Below, one piece after another: positions 17,561-28,833 of a DNA stretch of 64,000 bases. How positions within the stretch are numbered: the stretch's first letter is position 1; each line of letters begins with the position of its first letter. The notes beneath the pieces were generated by a model. The model searched no databases and was not told the origin of the DNA. It saw only the letters and a program-made list of their open reading frames with translations. The position numbers were made by a program, and so were the translations under genes. Origin of the DNA: Buttiauxella gaviniae (GTDB taxonomy: Bacteria; Pseudomonadota; Gammaproteobacteria; Enterobacterales; Enterobacteriaceae); assembly GCF_040786275.1 (NCBI RefSeq), contig NZ_JBFMVT010000002.1:3286001-3350000 (forward strand), read 5' to 3'.

Positions 17561-18804
17561 CAGAGTTTGACCCCCTGATTATCCGCTTCGACCCGATCCT
17601 GCGTTTCAATATGCGGTTGCGCAGGAGGCATCACCTGCGAAAGACGTGGGGTATGCGCGGGTAACCAGCCCACCATCGCCGGGAAGTGACGCAAGAAGTG
17701 GAACGCCAGAACGCTTTTTCCCAGGTTCCACCAGGTTCGTTTGGGCAGCATCGACTCAACAACAGGGTGGCAATCTTTGGCAATCAGCCCGGTCAAATTT
17801 GCGCGCAAAGTGTCATTGAAAGTGCGGTCATAAATAATCAGGTTCGCTTCCAGATTGAGAGACAAACTCAGCGGATCAAGATTACTGGAGCCGACGGTTG
17901 CCCAATGGTCGTCCATCAATGCGACTTTGCCGTGTAACGGGCGGCGATGGTATTCGTAAATTTTCACCCCCGAGCGCACTAAATAATTGTACAGCAGGCG
18001 TGCACCGACTTTAACAATCGGCATATCCGGCTCGCCCTGAACGATCAACTTAACGGAAACGCCGCGGCGAGACGCATTGCGCATCGCATGCAGCAAGCGA
18101 TAACCGGGGAAGAAATAGGCGTTGGCGATAATCACTTCACGCTTCGCATTACTGAGCATTTTCAGGTAATAACGCTCGATGTCATCCCGATGCCTGTCGT
18201 TATCACGCCAGACGAACAAGGCTTGCGCTTCGCCAGGCGTCAGGTTTTCCTGCGCCTGGTTACGGCGGCGGTTCCACCAATGGCGTTTATTTTCCTGCCC
18301 CGGCAGGTTGGAAATCACATACTGATAAATATCATCCACCACCGGCCCTTCAACTTTGACCGAATAGTCCTGCTTGGCTTCCGGGCCGTAATCACTCATT
18401 TGTTCGGCGGAATAGTTAATGCCGCCGACAAACGCCACTTCGCCGTCCACCACTACAATTTTGCGGTGCATACGGCGGAATAAATTTGTACGCATGCCAA
18501 ACACCAGCGGGCGGGGATCGTAATAGCGGAACATCACGCCTGCGGTAGTCAGTTGGCTAACAAATTCATCGCTTAAATCCGGCGAACCGTAGCCATCAAG
18601 CAGCACTTCTATACTAACGCCGCGACGCGCAGCATTTAGCAGTACTTCGTGTAACTGCCGCCCCACGTTATCTTCAAACCAGATAAATGTTTCGAGCAGC
18701 ACTTTGCTGCGTGCCTTCTCAATAGCTTTAAACACCGCAGGGAAGAATTGGTCACCGTTTTCGAGCAATTCAATCCGGTTCCCGTCGCGCCAGTTATTTT
18801 TCAT
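17560..18804 (-). CDS. clsB: Cardiolipin synthase B
   Basis: 414 residues (E. coli ClsB 413). A phospholipase-D-superfamily enzyme that makes cardiolipin from phosphatidylglycerol. The two HKD motifs are HRKIVVVD (His113, Lys115, Asp120) and HGKVALMD (His291, Lys293, Asp298), each followed by a conserved Gly/Asn-rich turn ([16 protein letters not shown]). There is no N-terminal transmembrane pair, which separates it from ClsA. It overlaps both ybhP and ybhN by one to four bases, forming a tight operon ybhP-clsB-ybhN. Confidence 0.97.
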   Translation of the reverse strand: MKNNWRDGNRIELLENGDQFFPAVFKAIEKARSKVLLETFIWFEDNVGRQLHEVLLNAARRGVSIEVLLDGYGSPDLSDEFVSQLTTAGVMFRYYDPRPLVFGMRTNLFRRMHRKIVVVDGEVAFVGGINYSAEQMSDYGPEAKQDYSVKVEGPVVDDIYQYVISNLPGQENKRHWWNRRRNQAQENLTPGEAQALFVWRDNDRHRDDIERYYLKMLSNAKREVIIANAYFFPGYRLLHAMRNASRRGVSVKLIVQGEPDMPIVKVGARLLYNYLVRSGVKIYEYHRRPLHGKVALMDDHWATVGSSNLDPLSLSLNLEANLIIYDRTFNDTLRANLTGLIAKDCHPVVESMLPKRTWWNLGKSVLAFHFLRHFPAMVGWLPAHTPRLSQVMPPAQPHIETQDRVEADNQGVKL

Positions 18805-19559
18805 ATATGAATCTCCACCGCTAATGGCGCATGGTCTGAAAGGTGGCGCCAGTGCCGCAACGGCAAAGCCGTTGGAGCCGAGGCAGACGCATTTTTCACA
18901 TAAATTCTGTCAAGGCGAAGCAGCGGGAAACGAGCAGGGAAGGTACGTGCCGGGCGGCCCATTGCGCGGGTAAAAACTTCATCTAAACCCGTCTGTTTTA
19001 ACTGCCGATTCACGCGTTGCTGCCAGTCATTAAAATCACCGGCGACGATCACAGGCTCGCCTTCCGGTAATTCATTGACCAACTGGCAGAGCATATTGAG
19101 CTGCGCCTGACGGTGAGCATCTCGCAGGCCAAGATGCACGCATATCACGTGCACGCGGATACCTTTACCCGGCGGATTCATCTGGCAATAAAGCATGCCT
19201 CGCTTTTCGTGGCCCTCTACGGAAATATCGCGGTTTTCATAATGGCTGATAGGGAAGCGGGACAGCACCGCATTCCCGTGATGCCCTTCGGGATAAACCG
19301 CGTTACGGCCATAGGCGAAATCGCTCCACATGGTGTCGGCGAGAAATTCGTAGTGGCTGGTATCAGGCCAGTTTTCCACATGCAGCGGATGCACTTCATG
19401 AGCGCCCATGACCTCCTGCAAACAGACAATATCGGCGGAAGTCGCGCGGACTGCATCGCGTAACTCCGGCAAAATAAAACGCCTGTTGAGGGCGGTAAAA
19501 CCTTTGTGTGTATTAATTGTGAGCACTTTAAAGGATAAGTGCTGAGCATTGTTACCCAT
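18801..19559 (-). CDS. ybhP: YbhP, endonuclease/exonuclease/phosphatase-family protein
   Basis: 252 residues. Motifs of the EEP superfamily are present: LTINTHKG (about 13-20), DIVCLQEV with the metal-binding Glu (about 43-50), GNAVLSRFP (about 95-103), [14 protein letters not shown] (about 141-154), VAGDFNDW (about 172-179) and the catalytic Asp-His in LSDHAPL (about 241-247). The substrate is unknown; being the first gene of the ybhP-clsB-ybhN operon, it may act on a phospholipid or a sugar phosphate. It has no signal peptide. Confidence 0.93.
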   Translation of the reverse strand: MGNNAQHLSFKVLTINTHKGFTALNRRFILPELRDAVRATSADIVCLQEVMGAHEVHPLHVENWPDTSHYEFLADTMWSDFAYGRNAVYPEGHHGNAVLSRFPISHYENRDISVEGHEKRGMLYCQMNPPGKGIRVHVICVHLGLRDAHRQAQLNMLCQLVNELPEGEPVIVAGDFNDWQQRVNRQLKQTGLDEVFTRAMGRPARTFPARFPLLRLDRIYVKNASASAPTALPLRHWRHLSDHAPLAVEIHI

Positions 19560-19691
19560 GCTTCTCCCGGCATTGTTAACATCCTAATGAAAATAAAGTG
19601 TAGTCTCTGTCACAAATAGGTGCTGGGTTACGGAATTTTCCGCATACTGCGGTACTCTGAAAGACAGAAATTAGTGGCCAGGAGAGAAATA

Positions 19692-20102
19692 ATGAAATGG
19701 CAACAACGTGTACAAGTGACAACAGGCCTTAGCTGCTGGCAAATTATGCTGCACCTTTTGGTGGTCTGTGCGCTGCTCGTTGGCTGGAAAACTGCCACCC
19801 TTATCCCGGTTGGAATTGGGCTGTGCGCGCTGTATATCGCAACAGTTGTTTTGATGTTCATTCTGCAACGCGTTCATACCGGGCGTTTACGCGATATTGG
19901 CGATTTTCTGGAAGAGCTGACCACCACCTGGTATTTCGGCAACGCAATGATTGCGCTGTGGCTGTTATCCCGCGTTATCGATAATAAATTTTTACTGGCA
20001 GGCGCAGGGCTTGCAATGATTGCAGGCCCGATAATCTATTCACTGTTTGCCAAAGATAAAACCTCAGGCGATTTTGCGCCGAAACATCCAATACGCCGCT
20101 GA
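19692..20102 (+). CDS. ybhQ: YbhQ, inner-membrane protein
   Basis: 136 residues from the ATG at 19692, which has AGGAGAG just upstream; E. coli YbhQ has the same length. Four hydrophobic segments are visible (about 18-38, 41-62, 88-101, 106-122), with a conserved [22 protein letters not shown] run around residues 76-97, split over the third helix. Its function is unknown. It is divergent from ybhP, and its 3' end overlaps the convergent ybhR by 39 bases. Confidence 0.92.
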   Translation: MKWQQRVQVTTGLSCWQIMLHLLVVCALLVGWKTATLIPVGIGLCALYIATVVLMFILQRVHTGRLRDIGDFLEELTTTWYFGNAMIALWLLSRVIDNKFLLAGAGLAMIAGPIIYSLFAKDKTSGDFAPKHPIRR

Positions 20103-21170
20103 ACCCGTGGTGGCCGCTATCACCAATAGTGGCCACACACTTCCCCACACAATATCGAAACTCGCGTTCTTCAAATAAATCTGCTTGGTGATGTCGGTGA
20201 AATGGCGAATCGGGTTTGCCCATGTCAGATTTTGCAGCCACACTGGCATGTTTTCTACCGGTGAGACATAGCCCGAGAGCAATATCGCGGGCATCATAAA
20301 GACAAACACCCCGATAAACGCCTGCTGTTGCGTGGAACACAGCGCCGAAATCAGTAACCCAAACCCCACCAGCGACAAACCGTAAATCAGCATCGTGAAG
20401 TAGAACAGCAGTAGCGAGCCGGAAAACGGAATGTGATAACCCCAAATCCCGACGGCAAGCACAATGGTTGCCTGGCCGATAGCCACAATCTGCGCGGGCA
20501 CCGCTTTACCCACGAAGATTTGCCAGGTTGCCAGCGGGGAAACCAGCAGTTGATCCAGCGTGCCTTGCTCACGTTCGCGGGCGACGGAAAGTGAAGTGAC
20601 AATCATCACGCCAATAGTGGTGATCATCGCAATTAAAGACGGCACCACAAACCATTTGTAGTCCAGATTTGGGTTATACCAGTTGCGTACCACCAGTTCG
20701 CTGTTGTTGGGTTTTGGTTGCCCGGACACCAGTTCCTGCTGGTAGTTTTTCACGATCTGCTGAAGATAATTGGCGGCGATTTGTGCGCTGTTCGAGTTAC
20801 GCCCGTCCAGAATAATTTGCAGTTTTGCCGGCTGCTGGCTGGCAATATCCCGGGAAAAATCTGCCGGGAAGCGAATCAGCAGCAGCGCTTTTTGGTTGTC
20901 GATAGTCGGCTGAATTTCTTGCGGGCTTTTTAATAGCAGCACATGGCTGAAAGCTTTGGCGCGGGCAAAACGCTGGGTGAGTTCCACCGAGTGGCTGCCG
21001 TTATCTTCGTTGTAAATCGCAATGGTGGCGTTGGTGACTTCAAGCGTTGCCGCGAACGGGAACAGCAACACCTGCAATACCACGGGCAAAATCAGAATCG
21101 CACGGGTTTGCGGCTCGCGAAGCAGGGATTGCAGCTCTTTGCGAATCAGTGTCCAGAGTCGATAAAACAT
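20064..21170 (-). CDS. ybhR: YbhR, ABC-2 permease subunit
   Basis: 368 residues, as in E. coli. ABC-2-type permease: one N-terminal transmembrane segment (about 22-44), a large periplasmic region (about 50-170), and five C-terminal transmembrane segments. The conserved [17 protein letters not shown] coupling segment (about 197-213) contacts the ATPase. With YbhS and the fused ATPase YbhF it forms an exporter, and YbhG is the periplasmic adaptor. The E. coli system has been linked to export of cefoperazone and other compounds. It is the last gene of the cecR operon. Confidence 0.95.
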   Translation of the reverse strand: MFYRLWTLIRKELQSLLREPQTRAILILPVVLQVLLFPFAATLEVTNATIAIYNEDNGSHSVELTQRFARAKAFSHVLLLKSPQEIQPTIDNQKALLLIRFPADFSRDIASQQPAKLQIILDGRNSNSAQIAANYLQQIVKNYQQELVSGQPKPNNSELVVRNWYNPNLDYKWFVVPSLIAMITTIGVMIVTSLSVAREREQGTLDQLLVSPLATWQIFVGKAVPAQIVAIGQATIVLAVGIWGYHIPFSGSLLLFYFTMLIYGLSLVGFGLLISALCSTQQQAFIGVFVFMMPAILLSGYVSPVENMPVWLQNLTWANPIRHFTDITKQIYLKNASFDIVWGSVWPLLVIAATTGSAAYWMFRRKIA

Positions 21171-21179
21171 AGCCTTCCC

Positions 21180-22319
21180 TTAATCAAGACGACGTTTGGT
21201 TTTCAGCGCCGTCAGGCCGATAAACATCACCGCCGAGGCAATCAAAAACAAAGTGTTGATCACAAGCACGGTCGTAATATTCCCCGCCAGAAACAGGCTT
21301 TGCAGCGTGCTGACGAAATAACGCGCCGGAATAATATAAGTCACCGCGCGGATAATCGCGGGCATGCTGTCAATCTGGAAGATAAATCCGGACAGCATAA
21401 TCGACGGCAAGAACGCCGCATTCAGCGCCACCTGGGCGGCATTAAACTGGTTGCGGGTAATCGTTGAAATCAGCAGCCCCATACCGAGCGTGCTGAGTAA
21501 AAACAGGCTGGTGATAAAGAATAAAATCAGCAGCGAACCGCGATAGGGCACGCCGAGAATAAACACCGACACCAGCATACACAGCAGCATCGCCAGCATG
21601 CCCAATACGTAATAGGGCAGCAGCTTACACAGCAGCAGTTCGGTGCGCGTCACCTGCGTGGAGAGCAGCGCTTCCATGGTGCCGCGCTCCCACTCGCGGG
21701 CGACCACAAGCGAGGTCAGAATCGCACCGATCACCGTCATGATAATGGTCACGGCACCGGGAATAATAAAATGCTGGCTGATGGCGGCGGGGTTAAACCA
21801 GTACCGTAGCTGCACGTCGATTAATGGCTCAAATTTTTCGCCCCGGTCTTCCGCCCGCTGTTGCTGCCAGATTTGCCAGATCCCCTCCATGTAACCCTGC
21901 ACAAAGTTGGCGGTATTCGGCTCGCTGCCGTCGGTAATGACCTGCACGGGTGCCGTCGCTCCGGCTCGCGCCATGTTTTGTGCAAAATCTGAGGGGATCA
22001 CCACCAGGCCGCGAATTTTCCCCGCCTGCATTAACTGAATCAGATGCTGGCGGTTATCGCTGATGGTTGGGTCAATGTAAGGCGAGGCGGTAATCGTGTG
22101 GGCGAAATCCAGCGCCTCTTCGCTTTGCTGTTCCAGCAACACGCCCACGCGCAGGCGGCTGGAGTCGAGGTTAATGCCATACCCAAAAATAAACAGCAGC
22201 AGCAGGGGGATCACCACGGCAATCAGCCAACTGCTTGGGTCGCGCACAATCTGGCGTGTTTCTTTCACGCACAGGGCGCGCATGCGCCGCCACGAGACGG
22301 CCTGGTTATGTTCGCTCAT
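21180..22319 (-). CDS. ybhS: YbhS, ABC-2 permease subunit
   Basis: 379 residues (E. coli 377). It is a paralogue of YbhR with the same plan: N-terminal membrane helix (about 30-50), periplasmic domain, and a C-terminal group of membrane helices. The coupling segment is [17 protein letters not shown] (about 208-224). Its start overlaps the ybhF stop by 14 bases and its stop is 9 bases before the ybhR start, so the subunits are translated together. Confidence 0.95.
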   Translation of the reverse strand: MSEHNQAVSWRRMRALCVKETRQIVRDPSSWLIAVVIPLLLLFIFGYGINLDSSRLRVGVLLEQQSEEALDFAHTITASPYIDPTISDNRQHLIQLMQAGKIRGLVVIPSDFAQNMARAGATAPVQVITDGSEPNTANFVQGYMEGIWQIWQQQRAEDRGEKFEPLIDVQLRYWFNPAAISQHFIIPGAVTIIMTVIGAILTSLVVAREWERGTMEALLSTQVTRTELLLCKLLPYYVLGMLAMLLCMLVSVFILGVPYRGSLLILFFITSLFLLSTLGMGLLISTITRNQFNAAQVALNAAFLPSIMLSGFIFQIDSMPAIIRAVTYIIPARYFVSTLQSLFLAGNITTVLVINTLFLIASAVMFIGLTALKTKRRLD

Positions 22320-24054
22320 GCTCGTGTTCCTTATCCCATTGATGAATCAGCGTGATAAAAGCCTGCTCCATCGTCGGGTCGGTTTGTTTGTCGTCGGCCG
22401 CCTGCTCTTTCAGGTCGTCCGGCGTGCCGCTGGCGATGAGTTTGCCGCGATACACCAGCCCAATGCGGTCGCAGTATTCCGCTTCATCCATAAAGTGCGT
22501 GGTCACCATAACGGTCACGCCTTTTTCCACCATGCTATTAATGTGCAGCCAAAATTCACGGCGCGTAATCGGGTCAACGCCGGAAGTCGGTTCATCAAGA
22601 AAGAGAATATCGGGCTCGTGCATTAGCGAGCAGGCCAGCGCCAGGCGCTGCTTAAACCCGAGCGGCAGCGCGTCTGTGGCACTGTTCATAATCGGTTGCA
22701 GGTTAAAGGCTTCGCTCATGCGGTTAATTTTCTCGTCCTGTGCTTTGCCGCGCAGGCCGTAGACGCCGGAGAAAAATCGCAGGTTTTGCGCCACGGTCAG
22801 GTTGCCGTAGAGCGAAAATTTTTGCGCCATATAACCCAGATGCTGACGCGCTTTGCCTGAACTGGTTTTTAAGTCCATATCCAGCACTAACGCTTTACCG
22901 GACGTGGGCACCAGTAATCCACACATCATTTTAAACGTGGTGGATTTACCCGCGCCGTTTGGCCCTAGTAGGCCAAAAATCTCCCCGCGCTGGACGGTAA
23001 AATTAACGTTGTCGGTTGCCGCGAAATCGCCAAATTTTTTGGTCAACGCTTCGGCTCTGATAACCGTTTCGCCTTGCGTGCCTTCAACGGTATGCAGAAT
23101 TTTCCCCAGAGGAGATTCTTGCGTAGCCGCGCCCCCCAGCAGATCGATAAACGCATCTTCAAAGCGGGGTTCAGTCTGTGCGAGGCTTTCTTGCGGCACA
23201 TTGAGCGCGTGCGCGAGATCTTCAACCGACGACGCTTTGGCGAGGATCAGGCGCACCGAACGCCCCTGAATCACGCCGTCGCTCACCTGCGGTAATTTCA
23301 GCGCCCGTTGCAGCAGCTTGCGGTTATTTTCATCATTGTGGCTCACCAGCAGCGAGCGGCCCGCCATTTGCTGAGTCAGCTCTTTTGGTGCGCCTTGATA
23401 TAACAGCTCGCCCTCGTTCAGCAGCAGCACGTCGCGGCACTGCTCGGCTTCGTCGAGATATGAGGTGCTCCAGAGAATCAGCATGCCGTCACCGGCCAGC
23501 TCATGCACCATTTGCCACAGCTCGCGGCGTGAAATCGGGTCAACGCCGACGCCCGGTTCATCAAGCAACAAGACTTTGGGTTGACCGACCAGGGTGCAGG
23601 CGAGACCGAGTTTTTGTTTCATCCCGCCGGATAGTTTCCCTGCAAGGCGCGTGGTAAACGGGCCGAGAGCGGTAAATTCCAGCAGCCGCTTAAAGGTGGC
23701 TTCGCGCTCGGCCCCTGTGACGCTGCGTAAATCGGCGTACAGCGTCAGGTTTTCCATCACCGTTAAATCTTCATACAGGCCAAATTTTTGCGGCATGTAT
23801 CCCAGAACGGCGTGTAAAGCCCGATCGTCTTCCACCGGATCGAGGCCAATGACGTTTGCCGATCCTTCGGTGGGTTTCAGCAATCCCGCCAGCATACGCA
23901 TTAGCGTGGTTTTCCCCGCGCCATCCGGGCCAACCAGCCCCGTCACCGCCCCGGTACGAATCTCACAATCAAGACTCGCCACCGCCGGTTTTTCCTGGCC
24001 TGGAAACTGTTTCATTAGCCCTTGCAGGCGAATGATGCCTTCCTGGCTATTCAT
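22306..24054 (-). CDS. ybhF: YbhF, tandem ABC ATPase
   Basis: 582 residues from the ATG at 24054; the E. coli protein has 578 and starts at the corresponding place. Two complete ATPase domains are fused. Domain 1 has Walker [10 protein letters not shown] (about 41-49), signature KLSGGMKQK and Walker B VLLLDEP. Domain 2 has Walker [10 protein letters not shown] (about 363-371) and Walker B ILFLDEP; its signature is LPLGFKQR, where the usual second Gly pair is changed, as in E. coli. It powers the YbhS/YbhR exporter. It overlaps ybhG by 8 bases. Confidence 0.96.
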   Translation of the reverse strand: MNSQEGIIRLQGLMKQFPGQEKPAVASLDCEIRTGAVTGLVGPDGAGKTTLMRMLAGLLKPTEGSANVIGLDPVEDDRALHAVLGYMPQKFGLYEDLTVMENLTLYADLRSVTGAEREATFKRLLEFTALGPFTTRLAGKLSGGMKQKLGLACTLVGQPKVLLLDEPGVGVDPISRRELWQMVHELAGDGMLILWSTSYLDEAEQCRDVLLLNEGELLYQGAPKELTQQMAGRSLLVSHNDENNRKLLQRALKLPQVSDGVIQGRSVRLILAKASSVEDLAHALNVPQESLAQTEPRFEDAFIDLLGGAATQESPLGKILHTVEGTQGETVIRAEALTKKFGDFAATDNVNFTVQRGEIFGLLGPNGAGKSTTFKMMCGLLVPTSGKALVLDMDLKTSSGKARQHLGYMAQKFSLYGNLTVAQNLRFFSGVYGLRGKAQDEKINRMSEAFNLQPIMNSATDALPLGFKQRLALACSLMHEPDILFLDEPTSGVDPITRREFWLHINSMVEKGVTVMVTTHFMDEAEYCDRIGLVYRGKLIASGTPDDLKEQAADDKQTDPTMEQAFITLIHQWDKEHEHERT

Positions 24055-25045
24055 GTGATTTCTCATCATTGAATTTCACGGTGACAGGCATCCCCTGGCG
24101 CAACGCGTCGTCGGCATCGGTCACGATAATGCGCAGGCGGTAAACCAAATCGGTACGCAAATCAGGCGTTTCAACGGTTTTCGGGGTGAATTCCGCCGTT
24201 GGCGAGACAAAACCAATTTTGCCGTGATAGGCCTTATCCGGGCGACCATCGGTATAAACCAGCAGCTCAGTGCCCGGTTTCGCCTGGTTGAGGCTCACTT
24301 CACTGACGTAAGCGCGCACCCAAACCGGGCGCGTCAGGGAGAGAGTAAGTACGGTGCTGCCGGCGTTTAGCATGCTGCCGGGCTCCACGGCGCGGGTCAG
24401 TAACGTGCCATCTGACGGGGCAACCAGCGTGGTGTCCTGCAAATCTAACTGCGCCTGGGCAAGCTGGGCTTTTGCCTGTTGCAGACTTGCTTGCGCCTGG
24501 GCTATTTCCTGCGGGCGGTTACCGGTACGGTACTGGCTGAGTTTATCCCGCGCGGCTTTAAGCGTCGCTTTGGCCTGATCGCTGGATGAACGGGCATTTT
24601 CCAGTTCGTTAGCGGAAATCACGCGTCTGGCCCATAAACCTTGCTGGCGCTGATAGAAATTCTGCGCGTAATCGAATGCTGCCTGCGCCTGATTAACCTG
24701 GGCGGCGGCCTGGGCGATCTCTTCGTCACGATAACCGGCAATCACCAGGTCAAATTTGGCCTGCGCCGCAGCCACGTTTGCCTGAGCCTGAAGCAGAGCG
24801 TTTTGATAAGGGCCTTGATCCAACTCACCCAGCGTTTCACCGGCTTTAATGGCATCGCCTTCATCCACCTGCAAGGCCGCAAGCCGCCCTCCCACGCGGA
24901 AGCTCAAATTCACGGTGCGAATGTCGACGTTGCCATACAGCGTCAGACCCTGATCTTGCTTATTTTCGTACCACACCCAGCCCGCAATGCCTGCGGCGAT
25001 GAGCGCGATAACGGCTACGATAACTATCGGCTTTTTACTTTTCAT
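24047..25045 (-). CDS. ybhG: YbhG, periplasmic membrane-fusion (HlyD-type) adaptor
   Basis: 332 residues from the ATG at 25045, as in E. coli. The earlier in-frame start at 25303 lies within cecR and is not credible. One N-terminal membrane anchor (about 5-24) is followed by a beta-barrel/lipoyl half-motif ([19 protein letters not shown]), then a long coiled coil rich in Ala and Gln (about 80-205), the second lipoyl half, and a C-terminal barrel. It links the YbhFSR ABC exporter to an outer-membrane channel. Its start overlaps the cecR end by 11 bases. Confidence 0.96.
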   Translation of the reverse strand: MKSKKPIVIVAVIALIAAGIAGWVWYENKQDQGLTLYGNVDIRTVNLSFRVGGRLAALQVDEGDAIKAGETLGELDQGPYQNALLQAQANVAAAQAKFDLVIAGYRDEEIAQAAAQVNQAQAAFDYAQNFYQRQQGLWARRVISANELENARSSSDQAKATLKAARDKLSQYRTGNRPQEIAQAQASLQQAKAQLAQAQLDLQDTTLVAPSDGTLLTRAVEPGSMLNAGSTVLTLSLTRPVWVRAYVSEVSLNQAKPGTELLVYTDGRPDKAYHGKIGFVSPTAEFTPKTVETPDLRTDLVYRLRIIVTDADDALRQGMPVTVKFNDEKSHE

Positions 25046-25730
25046 TGCCGGATTTTCCTCGTTCACTCGATAAGCCCTGCAAAATGAAATCGATATGGCT
25101 GCGCACCACATCGCTGATTTGCTGAACATTTTCTTTATCAAACGTTGCCCACCCGGCGCGAAGCAGAATGGTTTCTCGCCCGAGGCGGAAAGCCAACACC
25201 TGCCCGAGCAATGCGTGGGTATGAAGAATGGTGGCGGTATCATCCGGCGGGCTGCCGGTATAACACCCAACCAGACTGGTGAGATGCGCGTGCATCGGGG
25301 CAATCACCTGGTCGTGAATAAGCTGGTAAGCCGGGGTGGGGGAGAGCTGTTCGCGAGAAATAAATTTGCTGAGGTTTAGCGTTTCGTCAGCCGTCAGCAG
25401 GATAATCATGTGCTCGCAGGCGGTATGAATGAGTTCGCGAATCTTCGCTTTATCAGGCGGTTGCTGGTTAAGAATCGCCTCGGCGTGTTCGACATGAGGC
25501 TTAAAATTATGCGTGATGAAATCGGCGATCCACTGTGCGCAGGCCATATATAGCTCTTCTTTTGAGCCAAAATAGTAGGTAATAGCCGCAATGTTTTGAC
25601 CGGCGAGGGCGGCGATGTCGCGGGTAGTGGCGTGCAATCCGTACTCGCCAAATTGTGCAAGAGCGGCAGCAATAAGCGTATTTTTTGCCTGTTCACCGCG
25701 GGATGTGACCGGTGTCGGTGTTGCGTTCAT
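25035..25730 (-). CDS. cecR: TetR-family regulator CecR (YbiH)
   Basis: 231 residues. The N-terminal TetR helix-turn-helix runs from about 13 to 60 ([26 protein letters not shown], then [16 protein letters not shown], each a standard TetR helix). The C-terminal half is the CecR-type ligand domain. E. coli CecR represses its own operon with ybhGFSR and also rhlE, and responds to cephalosporin-like compounds. The same context holds here: cecR heads ybhGFSR, rhlE is divergent, and a perfect palindrome lies between them. Confidence 0.95.
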   Translation of the reverse strand: MNATPTPVTSRGEQAKNTLIAAALAQFGEYGLHATTRDIAALAGQNIAAITYYFGSKEELYMACAQWIADFITHNFKPHVEHAEAILNQQPPDKAKIRELIHTACEHMIILLTADETLNLSKFISREQLSPTPAYQLIHDQVIAPMHAHLTSLVGCYTGSPPDDTATILHTHALLGQVLAFRLGRETILLRAGWATFDKENVQQISDVVRSHIDFILQGLSSERGKSGNEK

Positions 25731-25747
25731 ACCGACCTCATAGAAAG

Positions 25748-25767
25748 TTAATCAATCGATTGATTAA
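25748..25767. promoter_or_regulatory. Palindromic operator, probably bound by CecR
   Basis: TTAATCAATCGATTGATTAA is a perfect 20-bp palindrome, 18 bases upstream of the cecR start codon and in the cecR/rhlE divergent region. Its size and position fit a TetR-type operator controlling cecR-ybhGFSR and perhaps rhlE. Binding by CecR is inferred. Confidence 0.85.
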
Positions 25768-25980
25768 GAGTAGGCGCGATATTTATTGCTGTCCAGTACG
25801 CATATTTATCTGACGAATGCTTCAAAAAATAGAATTTGTGCGCAAAGTCACAAAACCTGTTACACTGCGCCGCTTACGGCACCGTGGTTTGTGCCCCTCT
25901 CTCGCGCCAGAATGACTGGCGTCATATGAACCCCTGGAAACTACACCGCACCTCGCGGTCAGGGCGATTCTGGAGTACCT

Positions 25981-27345
25981 ATGTCTTTTGATTCTCTCGG
26001 CCTGAACGCCGATATTCTGCGTGCAGTGGAAGAGCAGGGCTATCGTGAGCCTACCCCTATTCAACGTCAGGCGATTCCGGTTGTTTTAAGCGGTCGCGAC
26101 CTGATGGCCAGTGCCCAAACCGGTACCGGCAAAACCGCAGGCTTTACCTTGCCGCTGTTACAGCGCCTGGTAGACAAACAGCCGCATGCTAAAGGTCGCC
26201 GCCCGGTGCGCGCGCTGATCCTGACGCCAACCCGTGAGCTGGCTGCTCAGATTGGCGAAAACGTGCGTGACTACAGCAAATATTTAGATATCCGCTCGCT
26301 GGTGGTTTTCGGCGGCGTGAGCATTAACCCGCAGATGATGAGACTGCGTAGCGGTGTGGATGTGCTGGTGGCAACCCCTGGCCGTCTGTTAGATCTGGAA
26401 CACCAGAACGCCGTGAAACTCGATCAGGTGGAAATCCTGGTGCTGGATGAAGCTGACCGCATGCTGGACATGGGCTTTATTCACGATATCCGTCGCGTGC
26501 TGGCAAAACTGCCTGCCCGTCGCCAGAACCTGCTGTTCTCCGCAACGTTCTCCGATGATATTAAAGGCCTGGCTGAAAAGCTGCTGCATAACCCGGAAGA
26601 AGTCTCTGTTGCGCGTCGTAATACCGCTTCTGAGCAAGTGACTCAGCACGTTCATTTCGTTGATAAGAAACGTAAAAGAGAACTGCTGTCGCAGATGATT
26701 GGCGAAGGTAACTGGCAGCAGGTACTGGTCTTTACCCGTACCAAACACGGTGCGAACCACCTGGCAGAACAGTTGGGTAAAGACGGCATCACCGCCGCCG
26801 CTATCCACGGCAACAAGAGCCAGGGCGCGCGTACTCGTGCATTGGCTGACTTCAAAAGTGGCGGCATTCGTGTGCTGGTCGCAACGGACATCGCGGCGCG
26901 TGGTCTTGATATCGAAGAGTTACCGCACGTCGTGAACTACGAACTGCCTAACGTACCGGAAGATTACGTGCACCGTATTGGCCGTACTGGCCGTGCGGCA
27001 GCAACCGGTGAAGCGCTGTCTCTGGTTTGTGTTGATGAACACAAACTGCTGCGTGACATCGAGCGTCTGCTGAAGCGCGAAGTGCCGCGTATGGCACTGC
27101 CTGGGTATGAAGTCGATCCGTCTATTCCTGCTGAACCGATTGTTAACGGTCGTCAACAGCAGCGTGGCGGTGGCCGTGGTAACGGTGGCGGTCAAGGCCA
27201 ACGTCGTGGTGGCAACGGCGGCGCATCTTCTGATCGCAGCAGTGCACCGCGTCGCCCGTCACGTCCACAGGGTGATGGCGCGGCAAAACCGGCCGGTGCG
27301 AATGGGCGTCGTCGTCCAGCGCGTAAGCCTGCGGCTACTAACTAA
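25981..27345 (+). CDS. rhlE: DEAD-box RNA helicase RhlE
   Basis: 454 residues, as in E. coli. It is an ATP-dependent RNA helicase involved in ribosome assembly. Motifs in order: Q motif ([31 protein letters not shown]), motif I AQTGTGKT (about 46-53), PTRELA, motif II DEAD in [11 protein letters not shown] (about 156-166), SAT, and motif [11 protein letters not shown] (about 332-340). The C-terminal tail (about 385-454) is rich in Gly, Arg, Gln and Asn and is low-complexity, as usual for RhlE. GGAG lies seven bases before the start. Confidence 0.98.
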   Translation: MSFDSLGLNADILRAVEEQGYREPTPIQRQAIPVVLSGRDLMASAQTGTGKTAGFTLPLLQRLVDKQPHAKGRRPVRALILTPTRELAAQIGENVRDYSKYLDIRSLVVFGGVSINPQMMRLRSGVDVLVATPGRLLDLEHQNAVKLDQVEILVLDEADRMLDMGFIHDIRRVLAKLPARRQNLLFSATFSDDIKGLAEKLLHNPEEVSVARRNTASEQVTQHVHFVDKKRKRELLSQMIGEGNWQQVLVFTRTKHGANHLAEQLGKDGITAAAIHGNKSQGARTRALADFKSGGIRVLVATDIAARGLDIEELPHVVNYELPNVPEDYVHRIGRTGRAAATGEALSLVCVDEHKLLRDIERLLKREVPRMALPGYEVDPSIPAEPIVNGRQQQRGGGRGNGGGQGQRRGGNGGASSDRSSAPRRPSRPQGDGAAKPAGANGRRRPARKPAATN

Positions 27346-27350
27346 TATCA

Positions 27351-27407
27351 GACCCCCTCCCAGCCTCCCCCTTACCAGGTGGAGGAGTTAACGGCTCTCT
27401 GGGGTGG
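27351..27407. repeat. GC-rich intergenic repeat, copy 1
   Basis: Begins GACCCCCTCCCAGCCTCCCC and shares a nearly identical left arm (about 40 bases) with the element at 35509-35604. The right arm is reduced to CTCTGGGGTGG, so this copy is partial. It lies directly after rhlE, at the boundary with the dusC block. Confidence 0.8.
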
Positions 27408-27420
27408 TTTTAGAGCAAAT

Positions 27421-27452
27421 AAAGAGGTGCTAACATAGCGCCTCTTTTTTTT
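27421..27452 (+). terminator. Rho-independent terminator after rhlE
   Basis: Stem AAAGAGGTGC (27421-27430) pairs with GCGCCTCTTT (27438-27447), with one G-U pair and a 7-base loop, followed by a T-run to 27452. It ends 13 bases before the dusC start codon, so the dusC promoter must overlap it or lie upstream. Confidence 0.85.
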
Positions 27453-27465
27453 ATCGGAAAACGTT

Positions 27466-28398
27466 ATGCGCGTGCTACTCGCACCAATGGAAGGGGTTCT
27501 CGACTCTCTGGTTCGTGAACTGCTTTCTGAGGTCAACGACTACGACTTGTGTATCACCGAATTTTTACGCGTGGTCGATCAGCTTTTGCCGGTAAAATCT
27601 TTCCATAAAATCTGCCCTGAACTGCTGCATAACAGCCGCACGCCGTCCGGGACGCTGGTTCGCATACAACTTCTTGGGCAGTATCCGCAGTGGCTGGCAG
27701 AAAACGCCGCGCGTGCGGTAGAACTCGGCTCCTGGGGGGTTGATCTCAACTGCGGCTGCCCGTCGAAACTGGTGAACGGCAGCGGCGGTGGGGCCACACT
27801 CCTGAAAGATCCTGACCTGATTTACCGGGGAGCCAAAGCGATGCGCGAAGCGGTGCCCGCCCATTTGCCGGTAACGGTTAAAATTCGCCTCGGTTGGGAC
27901 AGCGATTCTCGCCAGTTTGAAATTGCCGATGCGGTGCAACAGGCCGGAGCCAGCGAACTGGTGGTACATGGGCGCACTAAAGAAGATGGCTATAAAGCCG
28001 AGCGCATCAACTGGGCGGCGATTGGTGAAATCCGTAAACGCCTGTCGATTCCGGTGATTGCCAACGGGGAAATCTGGGACTGGCAAAGCGCTCAGGAGTG
28101 CATGGTAGCTACGGGCTGCGATTCCGTGATGATTGGCCGTGGCGCACTTAACGTACCGAATTTAAGCCGCGTGATTAAATACAACGAGCCGCGTATGCCC
28201 TGGGCGGACGTCATCAAACTGCTGCAAAAATACAGCCAGCTCGAAAAGCAGGGCGACACCGGTATGTATCACGTTGCGCGTATCAAACAGTGGTTGGGTT
28301 ATTTACGTAAAGAATATATTGAGGCCACGGATGTATTCAGCGAAATCCGTACATTGAAAACCTCGAAAGATATTGCATTGGCGATTCAGCGCTTATAG
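27466..28398 (+). CDS. dusC: tRNA-dihydrouridine(16) synthase DusC
   Basis: 310 residues (E. coli 315). It is an FMN enzyme that reduces uridine 16 in tRNA D-loops using NADPH. The TIM-barrel start is [34 protein letters not shown] (about residues 93-113) holds the catalytic Cys in [14 protein letters not shown] (about 139-146), [10 protein letters not shown] (about 165-174) and [12 protein letters not shown] (about 217-228) are FMN- and phosphate-binding segments. It starts the segment corresponding to the E. coli mlrA-dusC region. Confidence 0.96.
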   Translation: MRVLLAPMEGVLDSLVRELLSEVNDYDLCITEFLRVVDQLLPVKSFHKICPELLHNSRTPSGTLVRIQLLGQYPQWLAENAARAVELGSWGVDLNCGCPSKLVNGSGGGATLLKDPDLIYRGAKAMREAVPAHLPVTVKIRLGWDSDSRQFEIADAVQQAGASELVVHGRTKEDGYKAERINWAAIGEIRKRLSIPVIANGEIWDWQSAQECMVATGCDSVMIGRGALNVPNLSRVIKYNEPRMPWADVIKLLQKYSQLEKQGDTGMYHVARIKQWLGYLRKEYIEATDVFSEIRTLKTSKDIALAIQRL

Positions 28399-28610
28399 TT
28401 CAATGGCTCCGGGCAAAATAGCGCCCGGACATCAACGGATAGTATTCTATTAATTAGCGTTAATTATTTGTTTAATGAATATATGGCTGTTATCTGCCAG
28501 GATATTTGAATTGCATTTTTTTAAGATGTAAATCACACATCGTAATATTAATCCCGATCGCCTGTGGATCATTAATAAATACAGTGTTAACTTGCGAACC
28601 GTTGATAACA
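28399..28610 (+). promoter_or_regulatory. AT-rich region with the probable promoter of the porin/surE-like unit
   Basis: About 210 AT-rich bases between dusC and the first antiterminator site. A weak CRP-like site, TAAGA-N6-TCACA (28522-28537), has a good right half and a poor left half. CRP control is common for beta-glucoside operons but is only a suggestion here. No gene is seen. Confidence 0.4.
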
Positions 28611-28686
28611 GGATTGTGACTGTCTAACAGGCAAAACCTAATCATCTGATGCTAAAGACTTGCGTCAGGTGATTAGGTTTTTTTTT
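28611..28686 (+). promoter_or_regulatory. BglG-type antiterminator (RAT 1) overlapping a terminator
   Basis: The ribonucleic antiterminator starts GGATTGTGACTG (28611) and ends CAGGCAAAACCT (28639). Its last bases, AACCT, form the 5' arm of an 18-bp terminator stem (28635-28652 with 28662-28679, two G-U pairs), followed by a T-run to 28686. This is the mutually exclusive RAT/terminator arrangement bound by BglG/LicT proteins. It lies about 150 bases before the porin gene. Confidence 0.93.
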
Positions 28687-28833
28687 GCTTTTTATGTATC
28701 GCTGAACGTATTCAGCGATACATGTGACCGCCTGTATTCAATAAAAAATAGGTAACGACTGCCGTAATAATATTTTATCGCACCTATAAATTTCTCCAGA
28801 AATGCAGATAATAACAATGACAGGATGTTTATT

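Noticed and set aside
25046-25303. Extended N-terminus of YbhG starting at 25303
   Set aside because: It lies wholly inside cecR in another frame and has no similarity to the family; the start at 25045 gives the E. coli length and a membrane anchor.
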